Below the pieces are notes generated by a model. That model saw nothing but the letters and a program-made list of their open reading frames with translations. It was not told the origin of the DNA and did no database searches. Below, piece after piece: positions 55,366 through 64,000 of a stretch of DNA of 64,000 nt. The stretch is from [Limnothrix rosea] IAM M-220 (GTDB lineage Bacteria > Cyanobacteriota > Cyanobacteriia > Cyanobacteriales > MRBY01): NCBI RefSeq assembly GCF_001904615.1, contig NZ_MRBY01000012.1, positions 1 to 64,000 of the forward strand, given 5' to 3'. Position 1 is the first letter of the stretch; every line of letters starts with the position of its first letter. The translations under genes were made by a program, and so were the position numbers.

Positions 55366-56979
55366 CTATTCCCACTCAATAGTTCCGGGGGGTTTAGAAG
55401 TGATATCATACACGACGCGATTCACCCCTTTCACCTCATTAACGATGCGATTAGAAATCGTCTCAAGCAGCTCATAGGGCGGTCTTGCCCAATCAGCAGT
55501 CATACCATCTTCACTAGTGATCATCCGCAAAACAACGGGGTGAGCATAGGTGCGCTTATCGCCCATAACGCCAACACTACGGATCGGCAGCAAGACCGCG
55601 AAGGCTTGCCAAAAATCACTATAGATATTTTGCTTTTTGATTTCGTCCCGCACAACCCAGTCAGCATCCCGGAGAATATTGAGACGCTCAGAGGTCACTT
55701 CACCAATGATGCGAATCGCTAAACCGGGCCCCGGGAAGGGATGGCGGCGGATAATTTCATCGGGTAGGCCAATATTGGCTGCAACCTTACGCACTTCGTC
55801 TTTAAAAAGTTTACGAAGCGGCTCCACCAGTTTGAAGCGTAGGTCTTCAGGCAGACCACCAACATTATGGTGACTCTTAATTTTGACCGCGACGCGTTCA
55901 CCCGTTTTGGGATCAACGTTAGTATCGGCAGATTCGATCACGTCAGGGTAAAGCGTTCCCTGAGCTAGGTAATCAAAGGGGCCTAGACGCTTAGACTCTT
56001 CTTCAAAAACAGCGATAAATTCGTGGCCAATCAGCTTACGTTTTTTCTCTGGGTCAGTCACGCCATGGAGCAAATTGATAAAGCGATCGCGGGCATTGAT
56101 ATATTCAACGGAGATATTAAATTGCTCATCAAAAATCTCCATCAACCGCTCCGGCTCGCCTTTGCGCATGAAGCCTTGGTCGATAAACATGCAGGTCAAC
56201 TGATCCCCGATCGCCCGATTTAAGAGAAAAGCAAGGGTCGAAGAATCCACACCGCCGGATAGGGCTAATAAAACTTTCTGGTCACCAATGCGGGCACGAA
56301 TTTCCCGGATGGCATCTTCCACAAAAGCTTCCGTTGTCCAAGTCGGCTCACACTCACAAATGTGATAAACAAAATTACGAATTAGCGCCATCCCATCTTT
56401 GGAATGGACAACTTCTGGGTGGAACTGTACACCATAAAGCTTACGTTGGTGGTCGGCGATCGCCGCACAGGGCGTATTGTCCGTGTGGGCAAGAATATCA
56501 AAACCATTAGGGAGATCAACACAAGAATCACCATGACTCATCCACATGGTTGACCCCTCGCCCACATTAGTCAGCAGATCCGTGGGGTCATCGATCTGGA
56601 GAGAAGCCTTACCATATTCCGCATGTTTAGCTCGTTCTACCGTACCGCCAAGCTGTTTCACCATTAGCTGCATACCATAGCAAACCCCCAGCACGGGAAT
56701 ACCAAGCTCCCAAATCTCTGGGTCGCAGGCAGGAGCATACTCGTCATATACCGAACTGGGTCCCCCGGAAAGAATAATGCCCCGGGGATTGAGCTGCCTT
56801 AGTTGCTCTGCAGTGGTGCGATAGGAAATCACTTCAGAATACACTTCTGTTTCGCGAATTCGGCGGGCAATCAACTCAGAATATTGAGAACCAAAGTCTA
56901 AAATTACAAGCATTTGTCGTTGCAAATTGTTGGCTTTAGAGTTTGTGTTTGTGGTTTTGTTGAGAGAAGTAGTGGTCAC
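55366..56979 (-). CDS. guaA: GMP synthase (glutamine-hydrolysing)
   Basis: A 537-residue enzyme that aminates XMP to GMP. The class I amidotransferase domain has [20 protein letters not shown], the nucleophile Cys in [10 protein letters not shown] and His/Glu in FHPEVVHS. The ATP-pyrophosphatase loop [16 protein letters not shown] and the C-terminal dimerisation domain ending GTIEWE follow. The frame is open to 57201, but the upstream part is not GuaA-like. The start is GTG 56979, giving the usual N-terminus. ATG 56913 (MLVIL) is a less likely alternative. It is divergent from moaA. Confidence 0.95.
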   Translation of the reverse strand: MTTTSLNKTTNTNSKANNLQRQMLVILDFGSQYSELIARRIRETEVYSEVISYRTTAEQLRQLNPRGIILSGGPSSVYDEYAPACDPEIWELGIPVLGVCYGMQLMVKQLGGTVERAKHAEYGKASLQIDDPTDLLTNVGEGSTMWMSHGDSCVDLPNGFDILAHTDNTPCAAIADHQRKLYGVQFHPEVVHSKDGMALIRNFVYHICECEPTWTTEAFVEDAIREIRARIGDQKVLLALSGGVDSSTLAFLLNRAIGDQLTCMFIDQGFMRKGEPERLMEIFDEQFNISVEYINARDRFINLLHGVTDPEKKRKLIGHEFIAVFEEESKRLGPFDYLAQGTLYPDVIESADTNVDPKTGERVAVKIKSHHNVGGLPEDLRFKLVEPLRKLFKDEVRKVAANIGLPDEIIRRHPFPGPGLAIRIIGEVTSERLNILRDADWVVRDEIKKQNIYSDFWQAFAVLLPIRSVGVMGDKRTYAHPVVLRMITSEDGMTADWARPPYELLETISNRIVNEVKGVNRVVYDITSKPPGTIEWE

Positions 56980-57265
56980 GTTCAGCAGAGATCCCTCGTG
57001 AAGTAGATAATGAAGTGCAAACAAATATAAAATTTTTGCATTCCGAACGGTTGCAACGCGATGAAGATGGGCTGCACCATAATGCTCGGTAAAGAAACTT
57101 GCTGAAAAAGTTTTAGAAAAAAAGGGTATTAAAAGAATTAAATATTCAGAACAAAATAACACACATTGTTTCTTTGCGAAAGTCTGATCTAAACAAGACA
57201 AAATATTTTTATTTTCTGTATCCTCAAAGTAGGTTTTTATTAATTCTTCGGGGTCAATCGCCGAT

Positions 57266-58255
57266 ATGAATAAGGTTGATTATCTGCGCATTAGCCTAAT
57301 TGATCGTTGCAATTTTCGTTGTCGCTATTGTGTTCCAGATGACGCGGAGCTGCAGTATTTGCTTACGCCTGAACTGTTAACCAATGATGAGATCGTCACC
57401 TTGCTTCGTGAGGTTTTTATTCCCACGGGTTTTCGTAAATTTCGACTAACCGGTGGTGAACCCTTACTCCGTCCAAACCTTGTTGAGCTTGTTGCGGCGA
57501 TCGCCCAATTGCCAGAAGTCGAAGATTTGTCGATGACGACCAATGCGTTTTTACTAGAAAACCTTGCCGCAGATTTGTATGAAGCCGGCCTAAACCGTCT
57601 CAATATCAGCCTTGATTCCCTTAACCAAGAAACCTTTGATCAAATTATTGGCAACTACGGTAAAAGCCGCTGGGAACCAACTTGGCGAGGAATTTTAGCC
57701 GCTTACGATGCAGGGTTTAATCCCCTCAAACTTAATGTTGTCGTAATTCCCGGCGTGAACGATCACGAAGTCTTGGATTTGGCGGCACTCACCCTAGAGC
57801 GCAACTGGCACGTGCGGTTTATTGAATTTATGCCTATCGGGAATGGAGAGCTATTTGATGAACGAACTTGGATTCCCTCAGAAGAATTGCGCCAACGCAT
57901 CCGCAAAAAATGGGGTTTAACAGAAGGGCAAATCCAAGGAAATGGCCCCGCTGATGTGTTTCAAATTCCGGGGGCGAAGGGGACAGTCGGATTTATCTCG
58001 CAAATGTCGGAATGTTTCTGCGATCGCTGCAATCGGATGCGGCTATCAGCCGATGGTTGGCTGCGACCTTGTTTACTCAATGAATCTGACCAAATTGACC
58101 TCAAATCAGCTTTGAGAAGTAATGTCAGCACTGAAGTATTGCGCGATAAAGTCAAGTATCTTCTGGAGATCAAACCAGACGTGAATTTCAAGCTACGGGA
58201 TATGGGTACAGATCAAGGACAGTATTCCCGCACCATGTCCCAAATTGGCGGTTAG
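57266..58255 (+). CDS. moaA: GTP 3',8-cyclase (molybdenum cofactor)
   Basis: A 329-residue radical-SAM enzyme that starts molybdopterin synthesis from GTP. The N-terminal cluster motif is C15-x3-C19-x2-C22 in [10 protein letters not shown]. The C-terminal second 4Fe-4S cluster is in [20 protein letters not shown] and [17 protein letters not shown] marks the SAM-binding GGE motif. It converges with moaE, and the third MITE-like copy lies between the two. MoaC and other moa genes are absent here. Confidence 0.95.
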   Translation: MNKVDYLRISLIDRCNFRCRYCVPDDAELQYLLTPELLTNDEIVTLLREVFIPTGFRKFRLTGGEPLLRPNLVELVAAIAQLPEVEDLSMTTNAFLLENLAADLYEAGLNRLNISLDSLNQETFDQIIGNYGKSRWEPTWRGILAAYDAGFNPLKLNVVVIPGVNDHEVLDLAALTLERNWHVRFIEFMPIGNGELFDERTWIPSEELRQRIRKKWGLTEGQIQGNGPADVFQIPGAKGTVGFISQMSECFCDRCNRMRLSADGWLRPCLLNESDQIDLKSALRSNVSTEVLRDKVKYLLEIKPDVNFKLRDMGTDQGQYSRTMSQIGG

Positions 58256-58283
58256 TCTGAAAACCTGAGTTTGGTCTGAAAAT

Positions 58284-58500
58284 GGTCTGGAATGACGACG
58301 CGGCGAAAGGGAGAGCGAGTGATCGGGCGATTTTTTATTCAAACAATTCTAGGAGTCAAAAAATGCGAGTGTCCGTTGATGTCCCCGTGTCTCCCCCTCT
58401 CCGTGTCTCCCCTCTCCGTGTCTCCCTATCCCAATGTCCCCGTGTCTTCAAGGTATTCGGATAACTCCTTAACCCGAACCGAACTGACGTTTCTAAGGCA
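58284..58500 (+). repeat. MITE-like interspersed repeat, copy C (diverged)
   Basis: The copy lies between convergent moaA and moaE, in the same orientation as the 8.8-kb copy. Shared words are GACGACGCGG, GAGAGCGAGTGATCGGG, TTCAAACAATTCTAG, a GTGTCTCCCCTCTCC array of about four units, and AACTGACGTTTCTAAGG at the right end. The left end is less conserved, and no clear target-site duplication is visible. It is older or more damaged than copies A and B. Confidence 0.65.
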
Positions 58501-58519
58501 TTTACGCTCAATCCTTAGC

Positions 58520-58984
58520 TCAAGAAACTTCGGTGGCGGCGCGACAACCCTGCACCCACTCGCTTTCGCCATCAGCAAAAAACTCTTTTTTCCAAATCGG
58601 TGCATTGTGTTTGAGGGTATCAATGCCAAATTTACAAGCCGCAAAGGCTTCGGCACGGTGGGGGGTGCTGACGGCAATTAAGACACTAATTTCACCGATG
58701 ACCAGCTTGCCAACGCGATGGTGAATGACAACTCGATTTGTGTCAGGCCACTGTTGCCGAATTTGGTGGGCTATTTGCTGGAAGACGACTTTCGCCATCG
58801 GCTCATAGGCTTGATATTCCAGATATTTTACCGCTTGTCCGTTGCTTTGATTGCGCACTGTTCCGCTCATCACCACCACTGCACCACTGCTCGGATCTTC
58901 ACACTGCTGATAAACGTTATCGAAGGATAGCGGTGCGATGGTAATGACAAATTCGTCATTGGGATAAGTGAGAACGGTAGGCAT
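58520..58984 (-). CDS. moaE: molybdopterin synthase catalytic subunit
   Basis: A 154-residue MoaE that moves sulfur from MoaD thiocarboxylate onto precursor Z. Recognisable parts are SSGAVVVMSGTVRN, YLEYQAYEPMA, HHRVGKLVIGEISVLIAVS and the catalytic Lys in HNAPIWKKEFF. It is complete. The start ATG at 58984 is supported by the alignment start. It is convergent with moaA. Confidence 0.93.
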   Translation of the reverse strand: MPTVLTYPNDEFVITIAPLSFDNVYQQCEDPSSGAVVVMSGTVRNQSNGQAVKYLEYQAYEPMAKVVFQQIAHQIRQQWPDTNRVVIHHRVGKLVIGEISVLIAVSTPHRAEAFAACKFGIDTLKHNAPIWKKEFFADGESEWVQGCRAATEVS

Positions 58985-59084
58985 TTTATTAATTTTGTTT
59001 TTTATAGGGCGCGTTCAAGGTTGCGGGATGGACAAACGCCTATGCTAGTTTAAAATACTCTTTTCTTTTGACGCAAAATCGCCC

Positions 59085-59741
59085 ATGTCTTTGCAACTCC
59101 GTGTTTATGTTCCTGACCATCCCCTCGTAAAACATTGGTTGGCGATCGCTCGCGACAAGAATACACCGACACCTTTATTTAAAACAGCCATGAAGGAGCT
59201 GGGAAAGTGGCTGACCTATGAAGCGGCTCGCTATTGGTTGCCGACCCTTGAAGCGGCGGTGGAAAGTCCTGTTGCCCCGGCCTCTGTCACCCTAATTCAT
59301 CCCCAAGCGGAAATTGTGGCAATTCCAATTTTGCGGGCTGGTCTCAGTCTCCTTGAGGGGGCACAGGAAGTGATTACGGCCAATGCGACCTATCATCTTG
59401 GCTATGGGCGGGATGAGGCTAGTTTAGAGGCCCGTTGTTATCTTAATAATCTCCCCGCAGAATTTTCTGAGGAAACTCGCGTCTTGTTGCTTGATCCGAT
59501 GTTGGCCACGGGCGGTACGATGATGGCGGCGATGGCCGAGGTGGTCAAGCGGGGTGTTAATCCGGCAAATATTCGCATTGTTTCTACGGTGGTGGCTCCC
59601 CCAGCGCTGCAAGCCCTTAGCAATGCCTATGAAGGATTACAGGTTTATACGGCGATTATTGACCAGGAGTTGAATGGCAAGGGTTATATTGTGCCTGGTT
59701 TGGGAGATGCTGGCGATCGCAGCTTCGGTACGGGGTCTTGA
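59085..59741 (+). CDS. upp: uracil phosphoribosyltransferase
   Basis: A 218-residue PRPP-dependent salvage enzyme that turns uracil into UMP. Landmarks are VPDHPLVKHWLAIARDKNTP, AIPILRAGLSLLEGA, the PRPP loop VLLLDPMLATGGTMMAAM and IDQELNGKGYIVPGLGDAGDR for uracil binding. It is of normal length. The 250-base region after it shows nothing recognisable. Confidence 0.95.
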   Translation: MSLQLRVYVPDHPLVKHWLAIARDKNTPTPLFKTAMKELGKWLTYEAARYWLPTLEAAVESPVAPASVTLIHPQAEIVAIPILRAGLSLLEGAQEVITANATYHLGYGRDEASLEARCYLNNLPAEFSEETRVLLLDPMLATGGTMMAAMAEVVKRGVNPANIRIVSTVVAPPALQALSNAYEGLQVYTAIIDQELNGKGYIVPGLGDAGDRSFGTGS

Positions 59742-59991
59742 TATTGCCAGTACTAAGGCTGGGTTTAATCCCGGGGTGAATTTTAGTTTGAGTCAATTTT
59801 TAAGATGGTAATGGAGTCTGTTGAGGCCCTTGGCAATGGTGAGATGGGCGATGAAAACGGCGCAAACTTTGCCGACGATTTGTATAAAATATGACTTAGC
59901 AAAGACTTTGCAAAATTCCCTAGGCAAGAGCGATCCCAACCGTTAAGCTGTAAAGAAGATTGAGATTGAGAAAGCGTAAGGAATCAAAGTC

Positions 59992-60291
59992 ATGAGTCAG
60001 CGTTCAGGGTTCGGTAGCGGTTTTTTGCTGGGTGCATTATTTGGTGGTGTTGTCGGTGGCGTTGCTGGGGCGATCGCCGCATCTCGGATTCGGCAGCAAG
60101 ATGGTGTTGCCAGTGAAGGAGAGTGGATTGATGGCGATGCTCCCCTTACGTTTAACAGCGAGGAAAATATGGAAGTTGCCCGCCGTAGCCTAGAAAATAA
60201 AATTGCCCAACTGAATGGGGCGATCGACGATGTTCGTCAACAAATGTCCGTAATTCATTCCACTAACGGCCAAGAACACAGCAATTCCTAA
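59992..60291 (+). CDS. YtxH-like small membrane protein
   Basis: A 99-residue protein with a Gly-rich N-terminal helix (GFLLGALFGGVVGGVAGAIAA) and a charged helix (MEVARRSLENKIAQLNGAID) that could be a short coiled coil. The size and order resemble YtxH/DUF883-type envelope stress proteins in cyanobacteria, but I cannot be precise. It lies just before the YggT gene, separated by 76 bases, likely in the same operon. Confidence 0.6.
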   Translation: MSQRSGFGSGFLLGALFGGVVGGVAGAIAASRIRQQDGVASEGEWIDGDAPLTFNSEENMEVARRSLENKIAQLNGAIDDVRQQMSVIHSTNGQEHSNS

Positions 60292-60367
60292 TAACCGAAC
60301 TGATGCTCGGTGAATAATCAGTTAGAATCAAATCTAAGTAAATCTTTTCGAGCGGTTATAACAACTT

Positions 60368-60634
60368 ATGGACGGCGCACAATTGTTACAGGACAGTATT
60401 GGCAACTTTGTCCAAATTTATATCATTCTCCTCATTGTGAGAATTTTACTGAGCTGGTTTCAGACTGCCGACTGGGCGATGCAAGTTATGGGTTTTTTGG
60501 CGCCCGTCACCGACCCCTACCTAAACTTTTTCCGTTCGTTTATTCCGCCCCTCGGTGGTATTGATCTATCTCCGATTGTGGCCATTTTCTTATTGCAAGC
60601 CGTTGGCGGTGCTTTGGGTAGCACTATTTTCTAA
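60368..60634 (+). CDS. YggT family membrane protein (Ycf19-like)
   Basis: An 88-residue protein of two membrane helices with the YggT signature LNFFRSFIPPLGGIDLSPIV. Ycf19/YggT proteins are linked to membrane and nucleoid organisation and to osmotic tolerance in some bacteria. A second member lies at 62.7 kb. It is complete and followed by a terminator. Confidence 0.85.
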   Translation: MDGAQLLQDSIGNFVQIYIILLIVRILLSWFQTADWAMQVMGFLAPVTDPYLNFFRSFIPPLGGIDLSPIVAIFLLQAVGGALGSTIF

Positions 60635-60676
60635 CGCATTTCATCACGACAGAAAAACTAAATTTAGCTTTTGCAG

Positions 60677-60708
60677 GGGCGTTTTACGAAACGTCTCTAT
60701 TTTTTTTG
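60677..60708 (+). terminator. Rho-independent terminator
   Basis: A 9-bp stem (GGGGCGTTT/AAACGTCTC with two G-U pairs) is followed by a T run. It lies about 45 bases after the first yggT gene. Confidence 0.8.
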
Positions 60709-60833
60709 CGGAGTTTGTTTTCATAACGTCGGCAAAACGAGACAAAAATTTCTAGTCTCGAAAAGGCGATCGCCAAGGCAACCGCTACCATAGACATAAT
60801 CAAAAAATCCAAACAAAAACTGCCAGACTTTCT

Positions 60834-61109
60834 ATGGATGCCTTCAGCCCCTACCCTCCCGAATGGATCCAGAACGCGACCCATGCCATGAGCTTTTGCT
60901 GTCCCACCTGTGGCAAGACACCACTAAAGGCAAAACGCGCTTGGCTAAACCGCTATGCCCCCGTCACGGATGCTCTACATCGCCGCCGTTGGCAGGAATT
61001 TTACGAATGTGAGTGCGAAACAATTTGGTGGGCCTGGAGCACAGACCGCCCGCCATCTCCCTACCAAAAAGATGAAGGCACAGATGAATTCCGCCGTGGT
61101 CTTTACTAA
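60834..61109 (+). CDS. small zinc-ribbon-like conserved protein
   Basis: A 91-residue soluble protein with CCPTCGKTP near residue 22 and YECECETIWWAWSTDRP near 58, giving a possible Cys4 zinc site. It is similar to unnamed small cyanobacterial proteins. It precedes accC by 150 bases, with a HIP1 site between. No function is proposed. Confidence 0.6.
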   Translation: MDAFSPYPPEWIQNATHAMSFCCPTCGKTPLKAKRAWLNRYAPVTDALHRRRWQEFYECECETIWWAWSTDRPPSPYQKDEGTDEFRRGLY

Positions 61110-61259
61110 AGCGGGAGTCAAACCGCTGCTACTCAAGGTTTTTAGTCTTCACAGGGCGATCGCCCCCAACCGAAACCCGCTTGCCGAGCGTGACCCCTTG
61201 CCATGATAATGTTGGCTACCCATCGACCGTTTTTGGGAAGCAAACGCCAATAAACCACC

Positions 61260-62603
61260 ATGCAATTTTCAAAAATTCTCATCGCCAATCGCGGAGAAGT
61301 CGCGCTACGGATTATTCATACCTGCCAGGAACTCGGCATCAAAACAGTTGCAGTTCACTCCACCGTAGACCGCCACGCTCTCCACGTACAGCTTGCCGAT
61401 GAGAGTATTTGTATTGGCCCGCCCCAGAGCAGCAAAAGCTATCTAAACATCCCTAATATTATTGCCGCGGCTCTCAGTAGTCACGCCGATGCGATTCATC
61501 CCGGCTATGGTTTTCTCGCGGAAAATGCCAAATTTGCCGAAATTTGTGCCGACCACCAAATTACCTTTATCGGCCCCGCCCCAGAGGCAATGATTGCCAT
61601 GGGCGATAAGTCTACGGCAAAAAAAACTATGCAGCAGGCAAAAGTGCCGACGGTTCCCGGTAGTCCCGGTCTTGTCCCGACAGAAGAGCAAGCCTTAGAA
61701 ATTGCTGGCAAAATGGGCTACCCCGTGATGATTAAAGCAACGGCAGGTGGTGGCGGTCGTGGTATGCGTTTTGTCCAGAACCCAGAGGAACTGCCGCGTC
61801 TATACCGTTCAGCTAAGGGCGAAGCAGAAGCGGCCTTTGGTAATGGTGGTGTCTATATCGAAAAATTTATTGAACGTCCCCGCCACATCGAATTTCAGAT
61901 TATTGCGGATCAATATGGCAATGTGGTGCACCTAGGGGAGCGGGACTGTTCGATTCAACGTCGTCATCAAAAACTTCTTGAAGAAGCTCCCAGTGCTATT
62001 TTGACCCCCAAACTCCGGAAGCGTATGGGGGAGGCTGCGGTTAAGGCTGCTAAATCCATTGATTATGTGGGTGCTGGCACAGTGGAATTTCTTGTCGATA
62101 AAAATGGTGATTTCTACTTTATGGAGATGAATACCCGTATTCAGGTGGAGCACCCTGTGACGGAGATGATCACTGGACTAGATTTGATTGCTGAACAGAT
62201 TAAAGCAGCCCAGGGCGATCGCCTCAGCTATGGCCAGAAAGATATTGAGCTGCGCGGTCATGCCATCGAATGTCGGATTAATGCCGAGGATCCAGACCAT
62301 GATTTCCGACCGACACCCGGCAAAATTAGTGGCTATCTTCCCCCCGGTGGCCCCGGTGTGCGGATGGATTCCCACGTCTATACTGACTACGAGATTTCCC
62401 CTTACTATGATTCTTTAATTGGTAAGTTGATCGTTTGGGGACCCGATCGAGATACTGCCATTCGTCGCATGAGACGTGCCCTACGAGAATGTGCCATTAC
62501 AGGGGTTTCGACCACCATTAGTTTTCATCAAAAGATTTTAAATCATCCTGTTTTTTTGGAGGCAGATGTTGATACTAATTTTATTCAGCAGCATATGATG
62601 TAG
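61260..62603 (+). CDS. accC: acetyl-CoA carboxylase biotin carboxylase subunit
   Basis: A 447-residue ATP-grasp enzyme that carboxylates biotin on AccB for malonyl-CoA synthesis. The visible motifs are [16 protein letters not shown] at the start, the Gly loop [13 protein letters not shown], the catalytic [18 protein letters not shown] and [18 protein letters not shown]. Length and frame are normal. AccB is not adjacent, as is common in cyanobacteria. Confidence 0.97.
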   Translation: MQFSKILIANRGEVALRIIHTCQELGIKTVAVHSTVDRHALHVQLADESICIGPPQSSKSYLNIPNIIAAALSSHADAIHPGYGFLAENAKFAEICADHQITFIGPAPEAMIAMGDKSTAKKTMQQAKVPTVPGSPGLVPTEEQALEIAGKMGYPVMIKATAGGGGRGMRFVQNPEELPRLYRSAKGEAEAAFGNGGVYIEKFIERPRHIEFQIIADQYGNVVHLGERDCSIQRRHQKLLEEAPSAILTPKLRKRMGEAAVKAAKSIDYVGAGTVEFLVDKNGDFYFMEMNTRIQVEHPVTEMITGLDLIAEQIKAAQGDRLSYGQKDIELRGHAIECRINAEDPDHDFRPTPGKISGYLPPGGPGVRMDSHVYTDYEISPYYDSLIGKLIVWGPDRDTAIRRMRRALRECAITGVSTTISFHQKILNHPVFLEADVDTNFIQQHMM

Positions 62604-62715
62604 GTTTTCTGGTTTTTCTTTCGCTGCTCTTGAATGAGAAAGATCGATCAAGTCCTGATGCCAAAAAAGTTAGGATAAGGAATATTTTTATCGAAATGTT
62701 TGCGAGGATTGTTTC

Positions 62716-63003
62716 ATGACTTGGTTGTTGGCCAGCACGATTACTTTAAATTTGCTTTTGGGAGTAATGACTTTACTCTTCATTTTCCGCATTGTGCTGA
62801 CTTGGTATCCCCAGGCTGAATTGACGAAGTTTCCTTTGAGTTTGATTGCGTTCCCAACGGAGCCCCTCCTTGCCCCCACCAGAAAATTGGTGCCTCCTTT
62901 AGGTGGTATCGATATTTCCCCTGTAATCTGGGTTGGTATCGTCACTTTGTTGCGGGAAGTTTTGCTGGGTCAGCAGGGGATTTTAGTGATGTTGTCTCGT
63001 TAG
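62716..63003 (+). CDS. YggT family membrane protein
   Basis: A 95-residue two-helix protein with TEPLLAPTRKLVPPLGGIDI, the YggT signature, and a helix at each side. The ATG at 62716 follows GCGAGGATTGTTTC, a usable ribosome site. It is a second YggT paralogue in the window, flanking accC with the first. It is 112 bases downstream of accC. Confidence 0.85.
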   Translation: MTWLLASTITLNLLLGVMTLLFIFRIVLTWYPQAELTKFPLSLIAFPTEPLLAPTRKLVPPLGGIDISPVIWVGIVTLLREVLLGQQGILVMLSR

Positions 63004-63090
63004 GGTAAATCTGGATTAGCGGTAACCTCAATGGAACCGTAATGATTGGTTTTCGTCTTTCATCGTGGTACAGGTCTGAAGGAATTTGTG

Positions 63091-63570
63091 ATGCGACGGA
63101 TATTTGTAGCAACAGTATTGGGAGTTTTGGGTCTTGGAGTGGCGATCGCCCCAGCTGCTGCCCAACGTGCCCCGAAACAATCAGTCTTTGAAAGTGTGAC
63201 GCTCCGGTCTGGATTTCGCCCTGATCCGTATATTCTGCGGGGAGTTAGTGGCGGTGATATGGCGGCAAGGGAGCGTTTAGGGGTTCGGCAGTCCCCGACG
63301 GGAGCTTGTTTGGGATTTATTGATCAGCGAGCTGACCATCGCATTAAACTCGCCACACATTTTAATTATTTAAAGCTGGCTGTAGAGAGTGATGGTGATA
63401 CGGTTTTGGCGGTGCGTGGCCCTGGTGGTACTTGGTGTAATGATGATTCTTCGGATCAAGATCCCGTCATTGCCGGGGAATGGAAGGCCGGAGAATATGA
63501 CGTTTGGGTTGGTTCTCGCCAAGAAAGTCGCTTTTACCCCTATAGTTTGCAACTGACTCAAGTAAAGTAA
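63091..63570 (+). CDS. exported hypothetical protein
   Basis: A 159-residue secreted protein. From ATG 63091 the signal peptide runs to APAAAQR. The mature part has two Cys residues (GACLGFIDQ, GTWCNDDSS) that could form a disulfide, and a beta-rich end (GEYDVWVGSRQESRFYPYSL). Its arrangement recalls peptidase-inhibitor or pre-peptidase-type beta domains, without proof. An in-frame start at 63046 would add 15 residues in front of the signal peptide. It is placed just before hom. Confidence 0.65.
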   Translation: MRRIFVATVLGVLGLGVAIAPAAAQRAPKQSVFESVTLRSGFRPDPYILRGVSGGDMAARERLGVRQSPTGACLGFIDQRADHRIKLATHFNYLKLAVESDGDTVLAVRGPGGTWCNDDSSDQDPVIAGEWKAGEYDVWVGSRQESRFYPYSLQLTQVK

Positions 63571-63646
63571 TCGCTTACTGGTTCCAGTGGATCAGCTAAT
63601 AGGTGATAATAAACACATCTTATTGATGTTGCGCTAGAGAAATATT

Positions 63647-64000
63647 GTGGCTATCGGAATCGGTTTATTAGGCTTAGGAACAGTTGGGACAGGGACGGCA
63701 GAAATTTTGCTTACGCCTCAGGGTCGTCATCCACTGCTCGGTGAAGTCATCCTCAAGAAAGCTGGGGTGCGATCCCTTGATAAGCCTCGTAAAGTTGACC
63801 TGCCAGAGGGCTGTCTCACCACGGATCTCAAGGCGATTGTGGCGGATCCAGAGGTGGATATTGTGGTGGAGCTACTAGGGGGGATCGAGCCTTGCCGAAC
63901 TCTCATCCTAGAGGCGATCGCCAATGGCAAACACATTGTTACGGCCAACAAGGCAGTGATTGCCAAACATGGCGAAGAAATTTTTAAAGCAGCCAACCAA
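63647..64000 (+). CDS. hom: homoserine dehydrogenase, 5' part
   Basis: The first 118 residues of an NAD(P)-dependent enzyme that reduces aspartate semialdehyde to homoserine. The nucleotide-binding start IGIGLLGLGTVGTGTAEILL and VDIVVELLGGIEP followed by GKHIVTANKAVIAKHGEE are typical. It begins at GTG 63647 and runs off the window edge. Homoserine leads to threonine and methionine, and its substrate links by pathway to the DUF39 protein at 0.7 kb, though they are far apart. Confidence 0.9.
   Translation, partial: MAIGIGLLGLGTVGTGTAEILLTPQGRHPLLGEVILKKAGVRSLDKPRKVDLPEGCLTTDLKAIVADPEVDIVVELLGGIEPCRTLILEAIANGKHIVTANKAVIAKHGEEIFKAANQ

Noticed and set aside
55366-57201. 611-codon reading of guaA
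   Set aside because: The 74 residues before GTG 56979 are hydrophobic and unrelated to GMP synthase; the frame is open by chance.
58282-58681. plus frames of 60 and 129 codons over the moaA-moaE gap
   Set aside because: They translate the MITE-like minisatellite and the antisense of moaE.
1-64000. tRNA, rRNA, tmRNA and IS elements
   Set aside because: I looked for T-loop patterns, inverted-repeat-flanked transposase genes and rRNA in the intergenic regions and saw none. A covariance-model run would be decisive.
3-64000. HIP1 octamers as regulatory sites
   Set aside because: They are spread through coding and noncoding DNA at high density and are a genome-wide cyanobacterial signature, so single copies carry no local meaning.

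Overview
This window is a piece of a cyanobacterial chromosome. The evidence is the large number of HIP1 octamers (GCGATCGC) inside and between genes, the photosystem genes psbH, psbN and psb34, a phycobilisome rod-core linker (cpcG), a photosystem I accumulation factor, and several families typical of cyanobacteria (DUF3769, Ycf19/YggT, TIGR01548). The sucrose-phosphate synthase, sucrose-phosphatase, fructokinase and amylosucrase genes lie in one row, an arrangement I associate with marine or euryhaline relatives of Synechococcus PCC 7002. The exact species is inference. No rRNA, tRNA, intact IS element, prophage or functional CRISPR-Cas locus was seen.

Layout. 0-8 kb: a small membrane protein, a noncoding patch with two CRISPR-like degenerate repeats, a DUF39 homocysteine-biosynthesis protein, a ProA-like protein without its catalytic cysteine, a cell-wall amidase and a TolC-type protein. 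The last two genes converge on a 281-bp tandem duplication. 8-16 kb: an FKBP isomerase, SMC, a PIN-toxin module with an unusually large partner, a gene relic and a conserved hypothetical. 16-31 kb: murF, a PilC-like protein, the PSI accumulation factor, cpcG, an EAL-domain response regulator, a SPOR-like protein with a PspA paralogue, envelope proteins, an ABC-2 permease, psb34, hemF and a STAS protein. 31-40 kb: a PAS/GAF/degenerate-GGDEF protein, then the sucrose cluster sps-spp-frk-ams and a HAD hydrolase. 40-49 kb: a TpsB transporter gene broken by a 73-bp duplication-type insertion, hisIE, rplU-rpmA, an LDH-like dehydrogenase, a DUF3769 outer-membrane protein and gcvH. 49-64 kb: an RND pump, psbH/psbN, a degenerate cupin-like protein, guaA, moaA/moaE, upp, two YggT genes flanking accC, a secreted protein and the start of hom.

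How the genes work together. The sucrose cluster can make sucrose (SPS, then SPP) and split it again (amylosucrase to glucan plus fructose, then fructokinase), as expected for salt-stress osmolyte turnover. An unusual share of the proteins here keep a family fold but have lost its key residues: ProA, the SPP-like tail of SPS, two GGDEF domains, the cupin/JmjC-like protein and the LDH specificity loop.

The chromosome is also marked by local duplications: the 281-bp tandem repeat, the 40-bp repeat that breaks tpsB, a 16-bp x 4 array at the tpsB stop codon, and a MITE-like interspersed repeat of about 200-240 bp in three copies that carries a variable 16-bp minisatellite. The most testable new items are the possibly reversible tpsB lesion, the MITE-like family, the large-partner PIN module and the relict CRISPR-like repeats.
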